Assembly: GCA_000531095.1 (NCBI GenBank)
Contig: HG799464.1
Span: 77,719 to 141,718 of the forward strand
DNA length: 64,000 nt
From: Gemmata massiliana
Lineage (GTDB): Bacteria > Planctomycetota > Planctomycetia > Gemmatales > Gemmataceae
Reading direction: 5' to 3'
Shown: one piece after another, positions 33,213 through 42,739 of the stretch
Layout of the letters: the number at the start of each line of letters is the position of its first letter
How positions within the stretch are numbered: the stretch's first letter is position 1
Translations under genes and position numbers: made by a program
Notes under the pieces: model-generated
What the model was told of the DNA's origin: nothing
Databases searched by the model: none
Seen by the model: only the letters and a program-made list of their open reading frames with translations

Positions 33213-35348
33213 GTGCTCGCGCTTGTTGCCACGGGCGACGTCCCGAATCCCGCCGCGCTTTATGGGCTACTGGCCGTCGCAGGTTTGTGCGGCGGAATCG
33301 TGTTCTGGTGGCTGACGGTTCGTGTGATCCCCAACGACAAGGTCGGGGTCGTCGAAAAACTCTGGTCGCCGAAGGGATCGGTGACGGACGGCCGGATCAT
33401 CGCGCTTCACGACGAGGCCGGGTACCAAGCCGCGCTCCTTCGCGGTGGACTGCACTTCGGGTACTGGCGCTGGCAGTACCGCATTCACGTCGCGCCGCTC
33501 GTTACGGTTTCGCAGGGGCAAATCGGATACGTGTACGCCCGCGACGGGCAGCCGCTGCCACCCAGTCAGACGCTCGGGCGCGTGGTGGAGTGTAACAATT
33601 TTCAGGACGCCCAGGTGTTCCTGGCGCGCGTCGGCGAGGAGGCCGATTACGGGCAGCGGGGGCGCCAGCGGGCGATTCTCCGGGAAGGCGTTTACGCCAT
33701 TAACCCTGCTGCGTTCGTCGTTATGACGGAGAACGGGGCGTATAGCCTCCCGCACCTGCTCGAAGCTCAGGAGGCGGACGCGATCGGGGCGTGGCACGAG
33801 CAGTTGACCGCGTGCGGCGGGTTCCAGCCGGTCGTGATCGGCGGCTCGAGCAAGACCGGTGAAACCGAAGTCCACGACGACCTGATCGGGGTCGTTACCG
33901 TTCACGACGGTCCCAGTTTGCCGCCGGGGGAGATCATCGCGCCGGCTGTGGGGACCGAGCCGGACGGCGCCAGTTACCACAACAACTACCAGGACTCCGA
34001 GGCGTTCCTGAAGGCGGCGGGGCGCCGCGGGCGCCAGTCCGCCCCGCTGACGGACGGCACGTATTTCATCAATCGCTGGTTCGCGTCGGTGGAACTGGTC
34101 GCCAAGACTGTCGTGCCCATCGGTCACGTGGGGGTGGTCGTGAGTTACGTGGGCCGTGCCGGGCGCGACGTCTCCGGTACCGGGTTCCGCCACGGCGAGC
34201 GAGTGCAAGACGGCGAGCGGGGCGTTTGGGAACGGCCCCTCGGCCCGGGGAAGTACCCGTTCAACGTCTATGCGGGGCAGGTGATTTTGGTACCGACGAC
34301 GAACTTCGTGTTGCACTGGGTGACGGGCAGAACCGAGACGCACAAGTTCGACGAGGCGCTGCGGTCCATCGATCTGGTGACGCGGGACGCCTACGAACCA
34401 CTGCTGCCGCTCTCCGTGGTCGTTCACATCGACTACCAACGAGCGCCCAGCGTGATCCAGCGGTTCGGGGACGTCAAGAAGCTCATCACGCAGTCGATCG
34501 ACCCCATGCTCAGCGCCTACTTCCGCGACGTCGCGCACAAGAAGACGATGCTCCAGTTGCTCCACGAGCGGGATCTGATCCAGGCCGAGGCCCGGGCCGA
34601 ACTGCGGACCCGGTTCCGCGAGTTCGACGTCGAGTGCGTGGACGTTCTCATCGGCAAACCCGTCGCGCACGAGAAGGACTCCAAGATCGAGGCACTGCTC
34701 GAACAGTTGCGGTTGCGACAGTTGTCCATCGAGCAACTCGAAACCTACGAGCGCCAGCGCACCGCTGCCGAGAAGTTGCGGACGCTCAACGAGGCCCAGG
34801 CTCAAGCTGCTGTTCAGGTGCAACTCACGAACGCGCGGGCCGAGATCCAGATCGCCGAGAGCCGCGGGGAAGCGGAGCTGGCGCGCGCCCGGAAACAGTC
34901 CGAACAGATGGTCGTTACGGCGGACGCGGAACTGGCTCGAGCGAAGCGCCAGGCCGAGCAAACGGTGCTGACCGCCGAGGCTCACGCGAAGGAGCAGGTG
35001 CTGGCCGGGCGCGGCGAGGGGCAAAAGGCCCTCCAGATCGGTCTTTCCGAGGCGGCGGTGGTGTTGCGTAAGGTTGCTGCGTATGGCGACCCGCGATTGT
35101 ACGCCGCGTCGCTGTTGGCGGACCGGCTCGCTGATAGCACCCAACCGCTGGTACCGGAGCGCATGTTCGTAAGCGGGGCGAACGGCGAAAGCGGTGTGGC
35201 CGGCGGGCCACTGAACGCACTTCTCAGTTTGCTATTGGGCGAGAAGACCGGGCTCGGCTCGTTCGGCGATTCCCCTGAAGCGACCGAATTTCGGGGTGAG
35301 TGCGATAAACTGGCACGCGAAGCGATGGGTACGTTGACCGCGAAGTAG
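33213..35348 (+). CDS. SPFH/band 7 (flotillin-like) membrane protein
   Basis: A 711-residue protein, GTG start at 33213, with one N-terminal membrane span (about 17-38). Two tandem copies of a segment with NN(F/Y)QD, FL, RGRQ and (V/T)Y-x-IN are seen at about 127-168 and 254-290. A band-7 domain follows (HVGVVVSYVGRAG to LPLSVVVHIDYQRAP), then a long Ala/Glu/Arg-rich coiled coil (about 450-620) typical of flotillins. It probably forms membrane-associated oligomers that organise microdomains. A strong terminator follows it. Confidence 0.82.
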   Translation: MLALVATGDVPNPAALYGLLAVAGLCGGIVFWWLTVRVIPNDKVGVVEKLWSPKGSVTDGRIIALHDEAGYQAALLRGGLHFGYWRWQYRIHVAPLVTVSQGQIGYVYARDGQPLPPSQTLGRVVECNNFQDAQVFLARVGEEADYGQRGRQRAILREGVYAINPAAFVVMTENGAYSLPHLLEAQEADAIGAWHEQLTACGGFQPVVIGGSSKTGETEVHDDLIGVVTVHDGPSLPPGEIIAPAVGTEPDGASYHNNYQDSEAFLKAAGRRGRQSAPLTDGTYFINRWFASVELVAKTVVPIGHVGVVVSYVGRAGRDVSGTGFRHGERVQDGERGVWERPLGPGKYPFNVYAGQVILVPTTNFVLHWVTGRTETHKFDEALRSIDLVTRDAYEPLLPLSVVVHIDYQRAPSVIQRFGDVKKLITQSIDPMLSAYFRDVAHKKTMLQLLHERDLIQAEARAELRTRFREFDVECVDVLIGKPVAHEKDSKIEALLEQLRLRQLSIEQLETYERQRTAAEKLRTLNEAQAQAAVQVQLTNARAEIQIAESRGEAELARARKQSEQMVVTADAELARAKRQAEQTVLTAEAHAKEQVLAGRGEGQKALQIGLSEAAVVLRKVAAYGDPRLYAASLLADRLADSTQPLVPERMFVSGANGESGVAGGPLNALLSLLLGEKTGLGSFGDSPEATEFRGECDKLAREAMGTLTAK

Positions 35349-35421
35349 TCTCGTTGCCATCGCGCAAGTGCTGGGAATTCGCACTGCCAAGCCCTTCGAT
35401 CCGGGACACGCAAGTTATCAC

Positions 35422-35454
35422 CCGAGCCGCGCAATTTGCGCGGCTCGGCCTTTT
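35422..35454 (+). terminator. intrinsic terminator after the SPFH gene
   Basis: CCGAGCCGCGCA (35422-35433) pairs perfectly with TGCGCGGCTCGG (35437-35448) over a 3-base loop, followed by CCTTTT. It lies between convergent genes and may act in both directions. Confidence 0.75.
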
Positions 35455-35491
35455 GACTCTGAATCGCGTCGTTACGTGAAATTTGGGTTCG

Positions 35492-36391
35492 CTATTCAGT
35501 GTCCCACACGACGACGCGCCCGGAATCACCACCCGCGGCCAGCCGGAAGCCGTCCGGAGCGTAGGTCACACAATGGACCACGCCGATGTCCCACTGGTAA
35601 TTCGCGCGTTCCTTTCCGGTGACCGTGTCCCACAAGCGCACCGTGGAATCGAAGCTCCCGGTTGCGAGTGTCGACCCATCCGGGCTGAATGCGACCGACA
35701 AGACCTGTCCCTTATGGCCCTTTAACACGACTCGTTCGCGCTTCGTTTTGAGGTCGTAGATTTTCGCGTTCCAGTCGCCGGCGGCGGCGAGCATGGACCC
35801 GTCGGTACTGAGGGCGATGGCGGGGCAGTCGCGTTCTTGGGGAAAGTCGATTGGTGCTGGTGTCGTAATGTCCCACACGCGCACTTTGCGGTGTCCTGTC
35901 GCCCAGGCCACGAGCTTGTTCTTCGGGCTAGCGGCGATCACGCGGACCCCATTAGGCTCGGAGAAGGGCCGCGGGGCCTTGCGATCTTTGATGGTGTCCC
36001 AGAGCTCAAACCAACCACCGCTGGCTTTAGTGCGATCCCCCGTACCGATTGCGATGAGTTGGTCACTGAGCACCGCAAGTGACGTGACTGAGGACGATTT
36101 GGAGGTGAACTCGCCCCACTTCTCTCCGTCCTGTTTGTATATCATCCACCCAAAGGCTCTACCGATGACCAACGCGGTTCCGTTCGACTGAAACCCGACT
36201 GAGTAGACCGGGAGCACCTTGGGACCGCGCTCGAGGAGCGACGCGACATTCCCGCCCGCGTCCCGCACGAGTACCGTACCGTCGCGCCCGCCCGTGGCAA
36301 TGATCGACCCGTCCGGGCTGAACGCGATCGAGACGATGGCCTTATGAGCCACCTCGGACGTTTCGTGCTTGTGAGCCTCGAACAGCAGCAT
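35492..36391 (-). CDS. WD40 repeat protein
   Basis: A 299-residue beta-propeller with about six or seven WD repeats, most clearly SIAFSPDGSIIATGGRDGTVLV, GHRKVRVWDI, SVAFSPDGSTLATGSFDSTVRLWD and AAGGDSGRVVVWD. No signal peptide or fused kinase domain. Free-standing WD40 proteins of this kind act as interaction platforms. The partner is unknown. Confidence 0.88.
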   Translation of the reverse strand: MLLFEAHKHETSEVAHKAIVSIAFSPDGSIIATGGRDGTVLVRDAGGNVASLLERGPKVLPVYSVGFQSNGTALVIGRAFGWMIYKQDGEKWGEFTSKSSSVTSLAVLSDQLIAIGTGDRTKASGGWFELWDTIKDRKAPRPFSEPNGVRVIAASPKNKLVAWATGHRKVRVWDITTPAPIDFPQERDCPAIALSTDGSMLAAAGDWNAKIYDLKTKRERVVLKGHKGQVLSVAFSPDGSTLATGSFDSTVRLWDTVTGKERANYQWDIGVVHCVTYAPDGFRLAAGGDSGRVVVWDTE

Positions 36392-36492
36392 GTTTCCCGA
36401 ACCCCGCTACCGCGGACTGGAACCGGCTTCCCCCTTCGGGGCACGGGCCGATACCCTGGAATTGTACACCCAAAGTCTTTGCGGGCGCCAAT

Positions 36493-36768
36493 ATGGAAAT
36501 CGAGTGGACCGATGCGGACCCGGAGAGCGGAGAGAAGCGCTTCGTTCGGGCAGAAAAGTTCGCCCGCAAGTGGCACTTCAAGGTCCGGTTCCGGCGCCGA
36601 ACCAACTGGGCGGCCGTGACGAACCCGTCACGGGAGATGTGGGAAACGTTACTCGATGCCCTCGAGCGCCGTTACCCGCGTCGCGAGGGAGTGACAGACG
36701 AAGACTTGAAGCAGGTTCGCGCCGTGGTCGCGGGACTGAAGCCCGATGAGAGCGAACTGCCGGAGTGA
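36493..36768 (+). CDS. small hypothetical protein
   Basis: 91 residues, ATG start, rich in charged residues with an RFRRRTNWAAVTNPSREMWETLLDALERRYP-like central helix. No family recognised. Its codon use resembles neighbouring genes and it is divergent from the WD40 gene with 101 bases between, so it is probably real. Confidence 0.5.
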   Translation: MEIEWTDADPESGEKRFVRAEKFARKWHFKVRFRRRTNWAAVTNPSREMWETLLDALERRYPRREGVTDEDLKQVRAVVAGLKPDESELPE

Positions 36769-36891
36769 GCCGGCCGGTGGAGGTGCCCTGGTCTGCACTG
36801 GTTCCGTGAGTCGGGCACCCACCCCGATCTACCCCAAGTACGCGATTTTCGCCCGAGTCACCAGCCTACACCAGTCGCTCGCCAAAAACAC

Positions 36892-37392
36892 ATGCCTTAT
36901 ACACCCATCCTCGCGACACTCGGTTACGTTTTCTCACCGGACGGTCGGCGGGTGCTCATGATCCACCGGAACGCGCGCCCAGATGACGCACACCTTGGAA
37001 AATACAACGGCCTCGGCGGGAAACTCGAACCCGGCGAGGACGTGGTTGCGGGGATGAAGCGCGAGATCCGCGAGGAAGCGGGCATCGAGTGCGATGCCGT
37101 GCAGCTCGCCGGCACTATTTCTTGGCCCGGGTTCGGGAAGCGCGGCGAGGACTGGTTCGGTTTCATTTTTCGGATCGAACAGTTTTCCGGGGCGCCGCTT
37201 AGCGCGAACGCGGAAGGGGCGCTCGAATGGGTCGAGGTCGATCGCGTTTCGACACTTCCGTTGTGGGACGGCGATCGGTTCTTCTTACCCCTCGTGTTCG
37301 ATCGTTCGGCCCCCCAATTCCACGGCGTCATGCCGTACCAAAATGGTAAGCCGGTCAGTTGGAGTTACAGTACCGTCAGCGCCGGCGTATAA
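36892..37392 (+). CDS. Nudix hydrolase, MutT/8-oxo-dGTP diphosphatase-like
   Basis: A 166-residue hydrolase with the complete Nudix box GKLEPGEDVVAGMKREIREEAGI (G-x5-E-x7-RE-x2-EE-x-G). The N-terminal LGYVFSPDGRRVLMIHRN and the NGLGGKLEPGE lead-in are like MutT-type enzymes that remove oxidised nucleotides such as 8-oxo-dGTP. The exact nucleotide is not shown by sequence. Confidence 0.92.
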   Translation: MPYTPILATLGYVFSPDGRRVLMIHRNARPDDAHLGKYNGLGGKLEPGEDVVAGMKREIREEAGIECDAVQLAGTISWPGFGKRGEDWFGFIFRIEQFSGAPLSANAEGALEWVEVDRVSTLPLWDGDRFFLPLVFDRSAPQFHGVMPYQNGKPVSWSYSTVSAGV

Positions 37393-37532
37393 TGCTGCGT
37401 TGGCGCCCGGGACGGATAATTTCGCCCTATCCGGAACGAAACCGGTTTACGGCGCCTTCATGCGGCCTTCGTGTGCTACAGTTCGGCTGAAATACATGCA
37501 CCTTCATCGCGCCGCGAGCGAGTTGTCCGCGG

Positions 37533-38570
37533 GTGATATCGCCCAAAGGGGATGTGGTGTTGTCGGCCCTTCCCAACATTCGTTCGACCACGCCTGGGGC
37601 GTTCGCGTTCGCCGTCGGTGCGGAACCCTCTCCCGGGTACCGGCTGCGGTGCGTGCGCGGGCGCGGGGGGTTCGCCGAGGTGTGGGAGGCGGAAGCGCCT
37701 TCCGGCCCGCCGGTGGCACTCAAGTTCATGCCCACCTCGAACACGAACACCACGGCCCGCGAGTTGCGCTCGATTCAATCGTTCCAGAGCCTCGAACACC
37801 CCTATATCGTCAAGACTTACGACGTCTGGTCGGTCCCCGGGTACCTCGTCGTTAACATGGAACTGGCCGAGGCGACGCTCCTCGACCTGATGCTGGTCTA
37901 CCGCGACGACTTGGGGCAGGAACTCGAACCGGCCACGCTGTGCCTCTACTTGTGGCAAGTGGCCGAAGCGTTGGACTTCCTGAACGCCCGGCAGCACGTT
38001 CGCGACGGGCGCCGGGTCGGGTTCCAGCACGGCGACGTGAAGCCCAACAACATTCTGCTGTTCGGGGACACCGCGAAGCTCACCGACCACGGGCTCGCAA
38101 CCGCCACGTTCGGTCCGAGTACGCCCTGTTCGCGCCAGGGGACGCGCGAGTACGCGGCCCCGGAAGTGTTCCTCGGGTCCATTACCGACTGGTCCGACCA
38201 GTACAGCCTCGCCATTACGTACTACGCGCTCCGGTGCGGGCGGTTCCCGTTCCCGCCACCGGTCAAAAATGCCTCGCGGTCTTCGCTGCGCCCGTTCGCG
38301 GACCTGAGTGGCGTCACGGAGCCGGAACGCGCGCCGCTACTGAAAGCACTCGCTCCGGTTCCACAGGAACGGTTCCCGAATTGCTGCGAGTTCATGTCGG
38401 CGGTTCTGAAGTCGCTCAACCTGCGCGTTGATTTCGGCGACGCAGATACTCCGATGAAAGTCGTCCCCGCCACGATCCGAAGCGGGTCAAATATCTTCCG
38501 CCGACCGGCTGGTCCGCCGGCTTCACACGGCACGCTCCGTCGACCGCCCTTCTCGAATCCCGGTTCGTGA
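37533..38570 (+). CDS. Ser/Thr kinase-like protein with HGD and DHG motifs
   Basis: A 345-residue cytoplasmic protein with a single kinase fold. Glycine loop VRGRGGFAEVW, lysine K64 in VALKFM, catalytic loop H166-G167-D168-V-K170-P-x-N173, and DHG at 185-187 where DFG is normal. The APE motif is APE in YAAPEVF. Loss of the HRD arginine suggests activation-loop phosphorylation is not needed. I start at GTG 37533; a later GTG near 37554 is possible. The C-terminal 50 residues are basic and disordered. Confidence 0.83.
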   Translation: MISPKGDVVLSALPNIRSTTPGAFAFAVGAEPSPGYRLRCVRGRGGFAEVWEAEAPSGPPVALKFMPTSNTNTTARELRSIQSFQSLEHPYIVKTYDVWSVPGYLVVNMELAEATLLDLMLVYRDDLGQELEPATLCLYLWQVAEALDFLNARQHVRDGRRVGFQHGDVKPNNILLFGDTAKLTDHGLATATFGPSTPCSRQGTREYAAPEVFLGSITDWSDQYSLAITYYALRCGRFPFPPPVKNASRSSLRPFADLSGVTEPERAPLLKALAPVPQERFPNCCEFMSAVLKSLNLRVDFGDADTPMKVVPATIRSGSNIFRRPAGPPASHGTLRRPPFSNPGS

Positions 38571-38587
38571 CCATTTAGCTCGCGCAA

Positions 38588-38836
38588 TTACTCAACCCCA
38601 CCGTAAGCGCCCGTGACTTTCGGCGGTCCCGATGACGGGGCCGCGCCCGGGCTGGTCGGCAAGTTTGCGGGCGGCAGAGTATCGGCGCCGCTCACGTGGG
38701 GCGGCCGGTCGTCGCGGTACGTGTCGCGTGTCGGTGATCGGGAATCGCGATCGCTGAGGCAACAGCAGTGCTGGCAGCACCCCGTTGCCTGGACCAGTGC
38801 GATCAGTGCAATAACCACCCACATACGCGACGTCAT
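38588..38836 (-). CDS. small cysteine-rich lipoprotein candidate
   Basis: 82 residues with a signal segment (MWVVIALIALVQ) and lipobox ATGC followed by CQHCCC. Five cysteines lie in seven residues after the cleavage site. The rest is Pro/Ser-rich and likely disordered. Possibly a lipid-anchored metal-binding peptide. It is convergent with the kinase-like gene. Confidence 0.5.
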   Translation of the reverse strand: MTSRMWVVIALIALVQATGCCQHCCCLSDRDSRSPTRDTYRDDRPPHVSGADTLPPANLPTSPGAAPSSGPPKVTGAYGGVE

Positions 38837-39144
38837 TTCCGTTTCTCCCGATCGGGCCGGACGTTAATACCACGCACCGAGACACGAACAAGCCGAACCG
38901 CGTGCCGCCTCTGCTGCGTTGAGCGCGGTTGTAGTCTCTCTATGTGCTTCGCGATGACTTTGGTGCCGGAAGCGTGCGAAGAACCGTTCTTTGGGACGGT
39001 CGCAACGTCTGGTGTTGCAACGAGAAGTGATAGCGGCGCGAGTCAAACCACTTCGCGAATGCGCGATTGCCTCTGTTCCCGATTCACCGGATAATGGGTC
39101 TACAAGTCTCCCGTTCTCTGATTCACGCAGCGGGACCACCGAAC
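38837..39144. other. intergenic region, nothing recognised
   Basis: About 308 bases between divergent genes. I see no repeat or RNA gene. Confidence 0.5.
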
Positions 39145-41061
39145 ATGGCGATTGAGTTCAACTGCCCGCACTGTCAGCACGCATACCGGCTCAAGGACGA
39201 GTTCGCCGGCAAGTCGGCGACCTGCAAGACCTGTCGCGCCAAACTCACGATCCCGCAGCCGGTTGTTGTCGCGGGCGGGGCGCCGCGCCTGACGGCCGAG
39301 GAAATCGCCGAGGCCGAGGCCAAGGCGCTCGCGGCGCTGGCCGACGAACAAGCCCAGGTCGAAAAAGACGCGGCCGCGCAGTTCATTCCCATCGAGTGTC
39401 AGCACTGTAACCACAAATGGACCGAACCGCTCGCAAAGGCCGGTAAGAACGCCCTCTGCCCAGAGTGCCGCCAACGGGTCAAGATCCCCGAACCGAAGAA
39501 TGATGCCCCCGTGCCCTGGAATCAGGAGCGTAGCAAGCTCCCGAGCATGGCGAAACAGAACTTCGAGAAGCTCGCAAATGTTCAGGATGCGGCCGACGCC
39601 AAATTCGTGTCTGGTAAGGCCCTGACACAAGCCGGGGCCGACGGCATCGAGTACGAACCGCGCCCGCTGAAGCAAAAGGTAACGTTCGCCCTCGTGATCG
39701 TGGGGGCGCTGCTCGGAACGACGCTCGGGGTTCGCTCGTGCTACGTGGGGCGCGTCGAGCGCGGCGAAGACCGGTTGATGGTGGAAGCGCAGGAGGAGTT
39801 CGCCAAGTCTACCGGCGCTCTACCGGCGAACGATGCACCGCCCGAAGCTCAGTTGTGTTCCGCGCTCCTGTACATCGCCGGCGGCGAGCACGCGGCGCGG
39901 CACAAGGAGCCGAAAATCAAGGAGGCACTGGAGCAATTCGCGAAGGCACGCGACGCGATCCGCAAGGCGCCACCGAGCCTGTCGCGTAACGCTGTGGGCG
40001 GTGAGCTGGCGGTTGCGATCCTCATTCTGGGCGGCAGCGAACAACAAGCCCGCGACCAGGTCCGCATTCGCTGGACGCCGGGTACCGACCTGAAGACCCG
40101 CCCCAACGAGCGCCTCTACACGGTACTCGACGAACTGCGCCAGTCGCTCGAACTACTGCGGGCGGCCGAGTTCGAGTTCAAGAACCACCTCGCCCGCCGA
40201 CTCTCGCGCGAACTCACCAAGCAGGGGCAGGGGCTTCTCGCGGTCGAAATGATCCCGCTCGCGCTCTTCAACGAGAAAGAACAAGACGAGGCGAAGGCAT
40301 CCATCGCGCTGGAGGTCTTGCGTACCGATAAGGGGAGCGATTTGCCGCGCCGGGTGATGGGCGATCTGAAGGGGCGCGGGCCGGAACTGATGAAGAGCGT
40401 CCCGACCCCGGCTTCGGCCCAAACGCTCTTTTTCGCAGTTGATCCCGAGAAGGCGCCGCGAATCATCGCGCCACCCGCAGGTGAATCGATGCTGGAATCC
40501 AGCCGCTTCGCGTATGTGGGTAAGGCGCTGGTGGAAAACCAACCCGACGTTGCAGTCCAGTTGGCACAGCGGCGCGGCCCTCCGGAGGGGCAGATTCGGG
40601 CGCTTGCGTTGTGTGCGGACTGGTCCGCTGACCCGGGGCCGGCGCTCGACGCGGCTCAAGCGATTTTGTCCGCGAACAAGGGGCGCAAGGAGATTTCGGC
40701 GTTCTCCGTGCTCCGGCTTGCGCAGATCGCGGCCGAGAAGAACAAGCCCGATCTGGCGAAGGAGTTGGCCAATCTCATCGCGGACGATGGGATGAAAGCG
40801 TGGGCGCGAGGGGCGATCGTTCAGGCCCGCTCCGGGGCCGGATCGAAGGACAAGGCCGACGAAAGTTGGGTCGAACTCCCCCCGGCCGACAAACCGAAGG
40901 AGGTTCGTGCCGGGCATGCGTGGGGGCTACTGTGGGTGGCCCGACAGAACACGCGGCTGTCCGGGGACCACTCGGCCGAACTCAAGATCGTGAACACGTG
41001 GCCGACGGTCGGGATTCCGTTCGGTAAGGCCGGTATCGCGCTCGGGTTGCAGGATAATTAG
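39145..41061 (+). CDS. zinc-ribbon membrane protein with helical repeats
   Basis: About 638 residues starting at ATG 39145. Two MJ0042-type zinc ribbons: C7-x2-C10 with C27-x2-C30, and a second near residue 87-120 (CQHC, CPEC). Basic linker and one membrane span (about 176-196, FALVIVGALLGTTLGV). The C-terminal 430 residues are alpha-helical and TPR-like. The next gene begins two bases after its stop, so the two probably work together. Confidence 0.75.
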   Translation: MAIEFNCPHCQHAYRLKDEFAGKSATCKTCRAKLTIPQPVVVAGGAPRLTAEEIAEAEAKALAALADEQAQVEKDAAAQFIPIECQHCNHKWTEPLAKAGKNALCPECRQRVKIPEPKNDAPVPWNQERSKLPSMAKQNFEKLANVQDAADAKFVSGKALTQAGADGIEYEPRPLKQKVTFALVIVGALLGTTLGVRSCYVGRVERGEDRLMVEAQEEFAKSTGALPANDAPPEAQLCSALLYIAGGEHAARHKEPKIKEALEQFAKARDAIRKAPPSLSRNAVGGELAVAILILGGSEQQARDQVRIRWTPGTDLKTRPNERLYTVLDELRQSLELLRAAEFEFKNHLARRLSRELTKQGQGLLAVEMIPLALFNEKEQDEAKASIALEVLRTDKGSDLPRRVMGDLKGRGPELMKSVPTPASAQTLFFAVDPEKAPRIIAPPAGESMLESSRFAYVGKALVENQPDVAVQLAQRRGPPEGQIRALALCADWSADPGPALDAAQAILSANKGRKEISAFSVLRLAQIAAEKNKPDLAKELANLIADDGMKAWARGAIVQARSGAGSKDKADESWVELPPADKPKEVRAGHAWGLLWVARQNTRLSGDHSAELKIVNTWPTVGIPFGKAGIALGLQDN

Positions 41062-41062
41062 C

Positions 41063-42712
41063 GTGTGGCCGTTCGGACTGTTCGGCTCACTCGCGGCCTG
41101 GGAGCTGCGCCGGATCGCCCGGCGCGGCCTCGCCACGCGCGTGCGCCTCATCTTGCTTTACACACTCTTTCTTGCGTTCATCGCGTTCGCGACACTCTGG
41201 TTCCAACCACAGGTTCCCGCGCGCGACGTGTTCTTCGGACGCCCGGGTGTGCTGGCGCCGGCGGAACTGGCCCGGTTCGCCAATGCCTTCGCGCTGACGC
41301 TGCTCGAAGTGCAACTCGTGGCCGTCGTTGCGCTCGCGCCCGCGCTCGCCGCGTCCGCCGTGTCGGAAGAGAAGTATCAGCAGACGCTCCCGTTGCTACT
41401 CATCACGCTCCTGACGGACCGCGAGATCGTGTTCGGCAAGGCCGCGGGGCGGATCGCGTTCGTGCTCGCGGCCCTATTCGCGGGTCTGCCGGTGCTCATG
41501 ATTACACAGCTTTTCGGGGGCGTGAGCACGGCCTTTCTCGCAGCGGCTTACTCGGTTACCGCCGGTACCGTTGTGCTGTGTGCTGCGATTGGTGTTAGCG
41601 CTGCGTGTTACGCGCCCGATCTCCGATCGGCGGTGCTTCGGGCCTACACGCGCATCGCGATTTTCGTGTGTGGCGCGTTCGTTCCGCCGTTCGTATTCGC
41701 CAGCCCCTTTGGTGTGCTCGTGGTGCTCGCGAGCGAGCCGATAAACGAACAGTTCGTCGGGCTGGCGTTCGGGTACCCACTGATTCAGGTGCTCGTTGGG
41801 AGCCTGTTCCTCATCAACGCGGTGCGTGCGTTGCGGTTGCGCGATGCCACCGCGGGGCCACCGCCGGCGACCGCGTATCCCGAACCACCTAAACCCGCCG
41901 AGCCGCCACTGCTCCAACCGGAAGATGAAGTTCCGCCCGACCTGCCCCCGATCGATGCGGGCGATCCCGTGTTATGGAAGGAGCGGTGCGTGGGCTGGCG
42001 CCCGAAGTGGGCACCACTGGCGCTCTCGAAGTTCATGGGGTTCGTCGCGGGCACGGTCGCCATCGGGTTGTTCGCGTGTGGCATGTGGATATTCCTCGCC
42101 CGCGTGGCGAAGGGCTTTGATCCGTCTGAGATCGAGCGCTATTCGGGGCAATCGGGTGGGTTGGAAACTGGCAGTTGGCTCCTGGTGGGGGCCGGCGTGT
42201 TCGCAGGAGGTCGGTACTTATTGCCGCTCGCGGTAGGGCTAAGTGGGGCGATCGCGGGCGAGCGGTTCCGCGGAACGCTCGACGTACTCCTCACCACCAC
42301 ACTCGACCGGCACGCGGTGTTGCGCGCGAAGATTCAAGCGCAAGTGGAACGAGGAACTGTGTTCGGCGCGGTCGCCGTGGCCGCGGTAGGGACGGCGTTC
42401 ATCGCGGACGCGGGGATTCGTGTGGGACTGGCTGCGGCGGGGCTGACCGCGATCGCGATGGCACTGGTAGTCGCCGTGGGTGCGTGGTTCACGGTCCGCT
42501 GCGCCAGCGACGCGCGCGCGTTCCGGCTCCTGCTCCCGGTCACGATGCTCGTGGTGGGCTGGCCGGTGTTCGTGTGGAACCTGCTGCGCGGGGAGGCGCC
42601 GGTCCCGCCGCAAATCCTGTTTTGGGGGCTGGTGAGCGCCGCGTGCGTGTGCGGTGTTGCGGGTTTGGTGTTCTGGGTTCACGCTGCGCATGTGCTGTCG
42701 CGCGGGGAATGA
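41063..42712 (+). CDS. ABC-2-type multi-span membrane protein
   Basis: A 549-residue protein, GTG start, with about twelve hydrophobic spans in two halves, joined by a proline-rich linker near residues 265-305. The segment SAVSEEKYQQTLPLLLITLLTDREIVFGKAAG is the hallmark of ABC-2 permeases, and a second related block GAIAGERFRGTLDVLLTTTLDRHAVLRAKI is in the second half. No ATPase gene adjoins. It may be an exporter component; co-transcription with the zinc-ribbon protein is likely. Confidence 0.8.
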   Translation: MWPFGLFGSLAAWELRRIARRGLATRVRLILLYTLFLAFIAFATLWFQPQVPARDVFFGRPGVLAPAELARFANAFALTLLEVQLVAVVALAPALAASAVSEEKYQQTLPLLLITLLTDREIVFGKAAGRIAFVLAALFAGLPVLMITQLFGGVSTAFLAAAYSVTAGTVVLCAAIGVSAACYAPDLRSAVLRAYTRIAIFVCGAFVPPFVFASPFGVLVVLASEPINEQFVGLAFGYPLIQVLVGSLFLINAVRALRLRDATAGPPPATAYPEPPKPAEPPLLQPEDEVPPDLPPIDAGDPVLWKERCVGWRPKWAPLALSKFMGFVAGTVAIGLFACGMWIFLARVAKGFDPSEIERYSGQSGGLETGSWLLVGAGVFAGGRYLLPLAVGLSGAIAGERFRGTLDVLLTTTLDRHAVLRAKIQAQVERGTVFGAVAVAAVGTAFIADAGIRVGLAAAGLTAIAMALVVAVGAWFTVRCASDARAFRLLLPVTMLVVGWPVFVWNLLRGEAPVPPQILFWGLVSAACVCGVAGLVFWVHAAHVLSRGE

Positions 42713-42739
42713 TTGCTTCTCAAGACTGATCGCGGTCGT

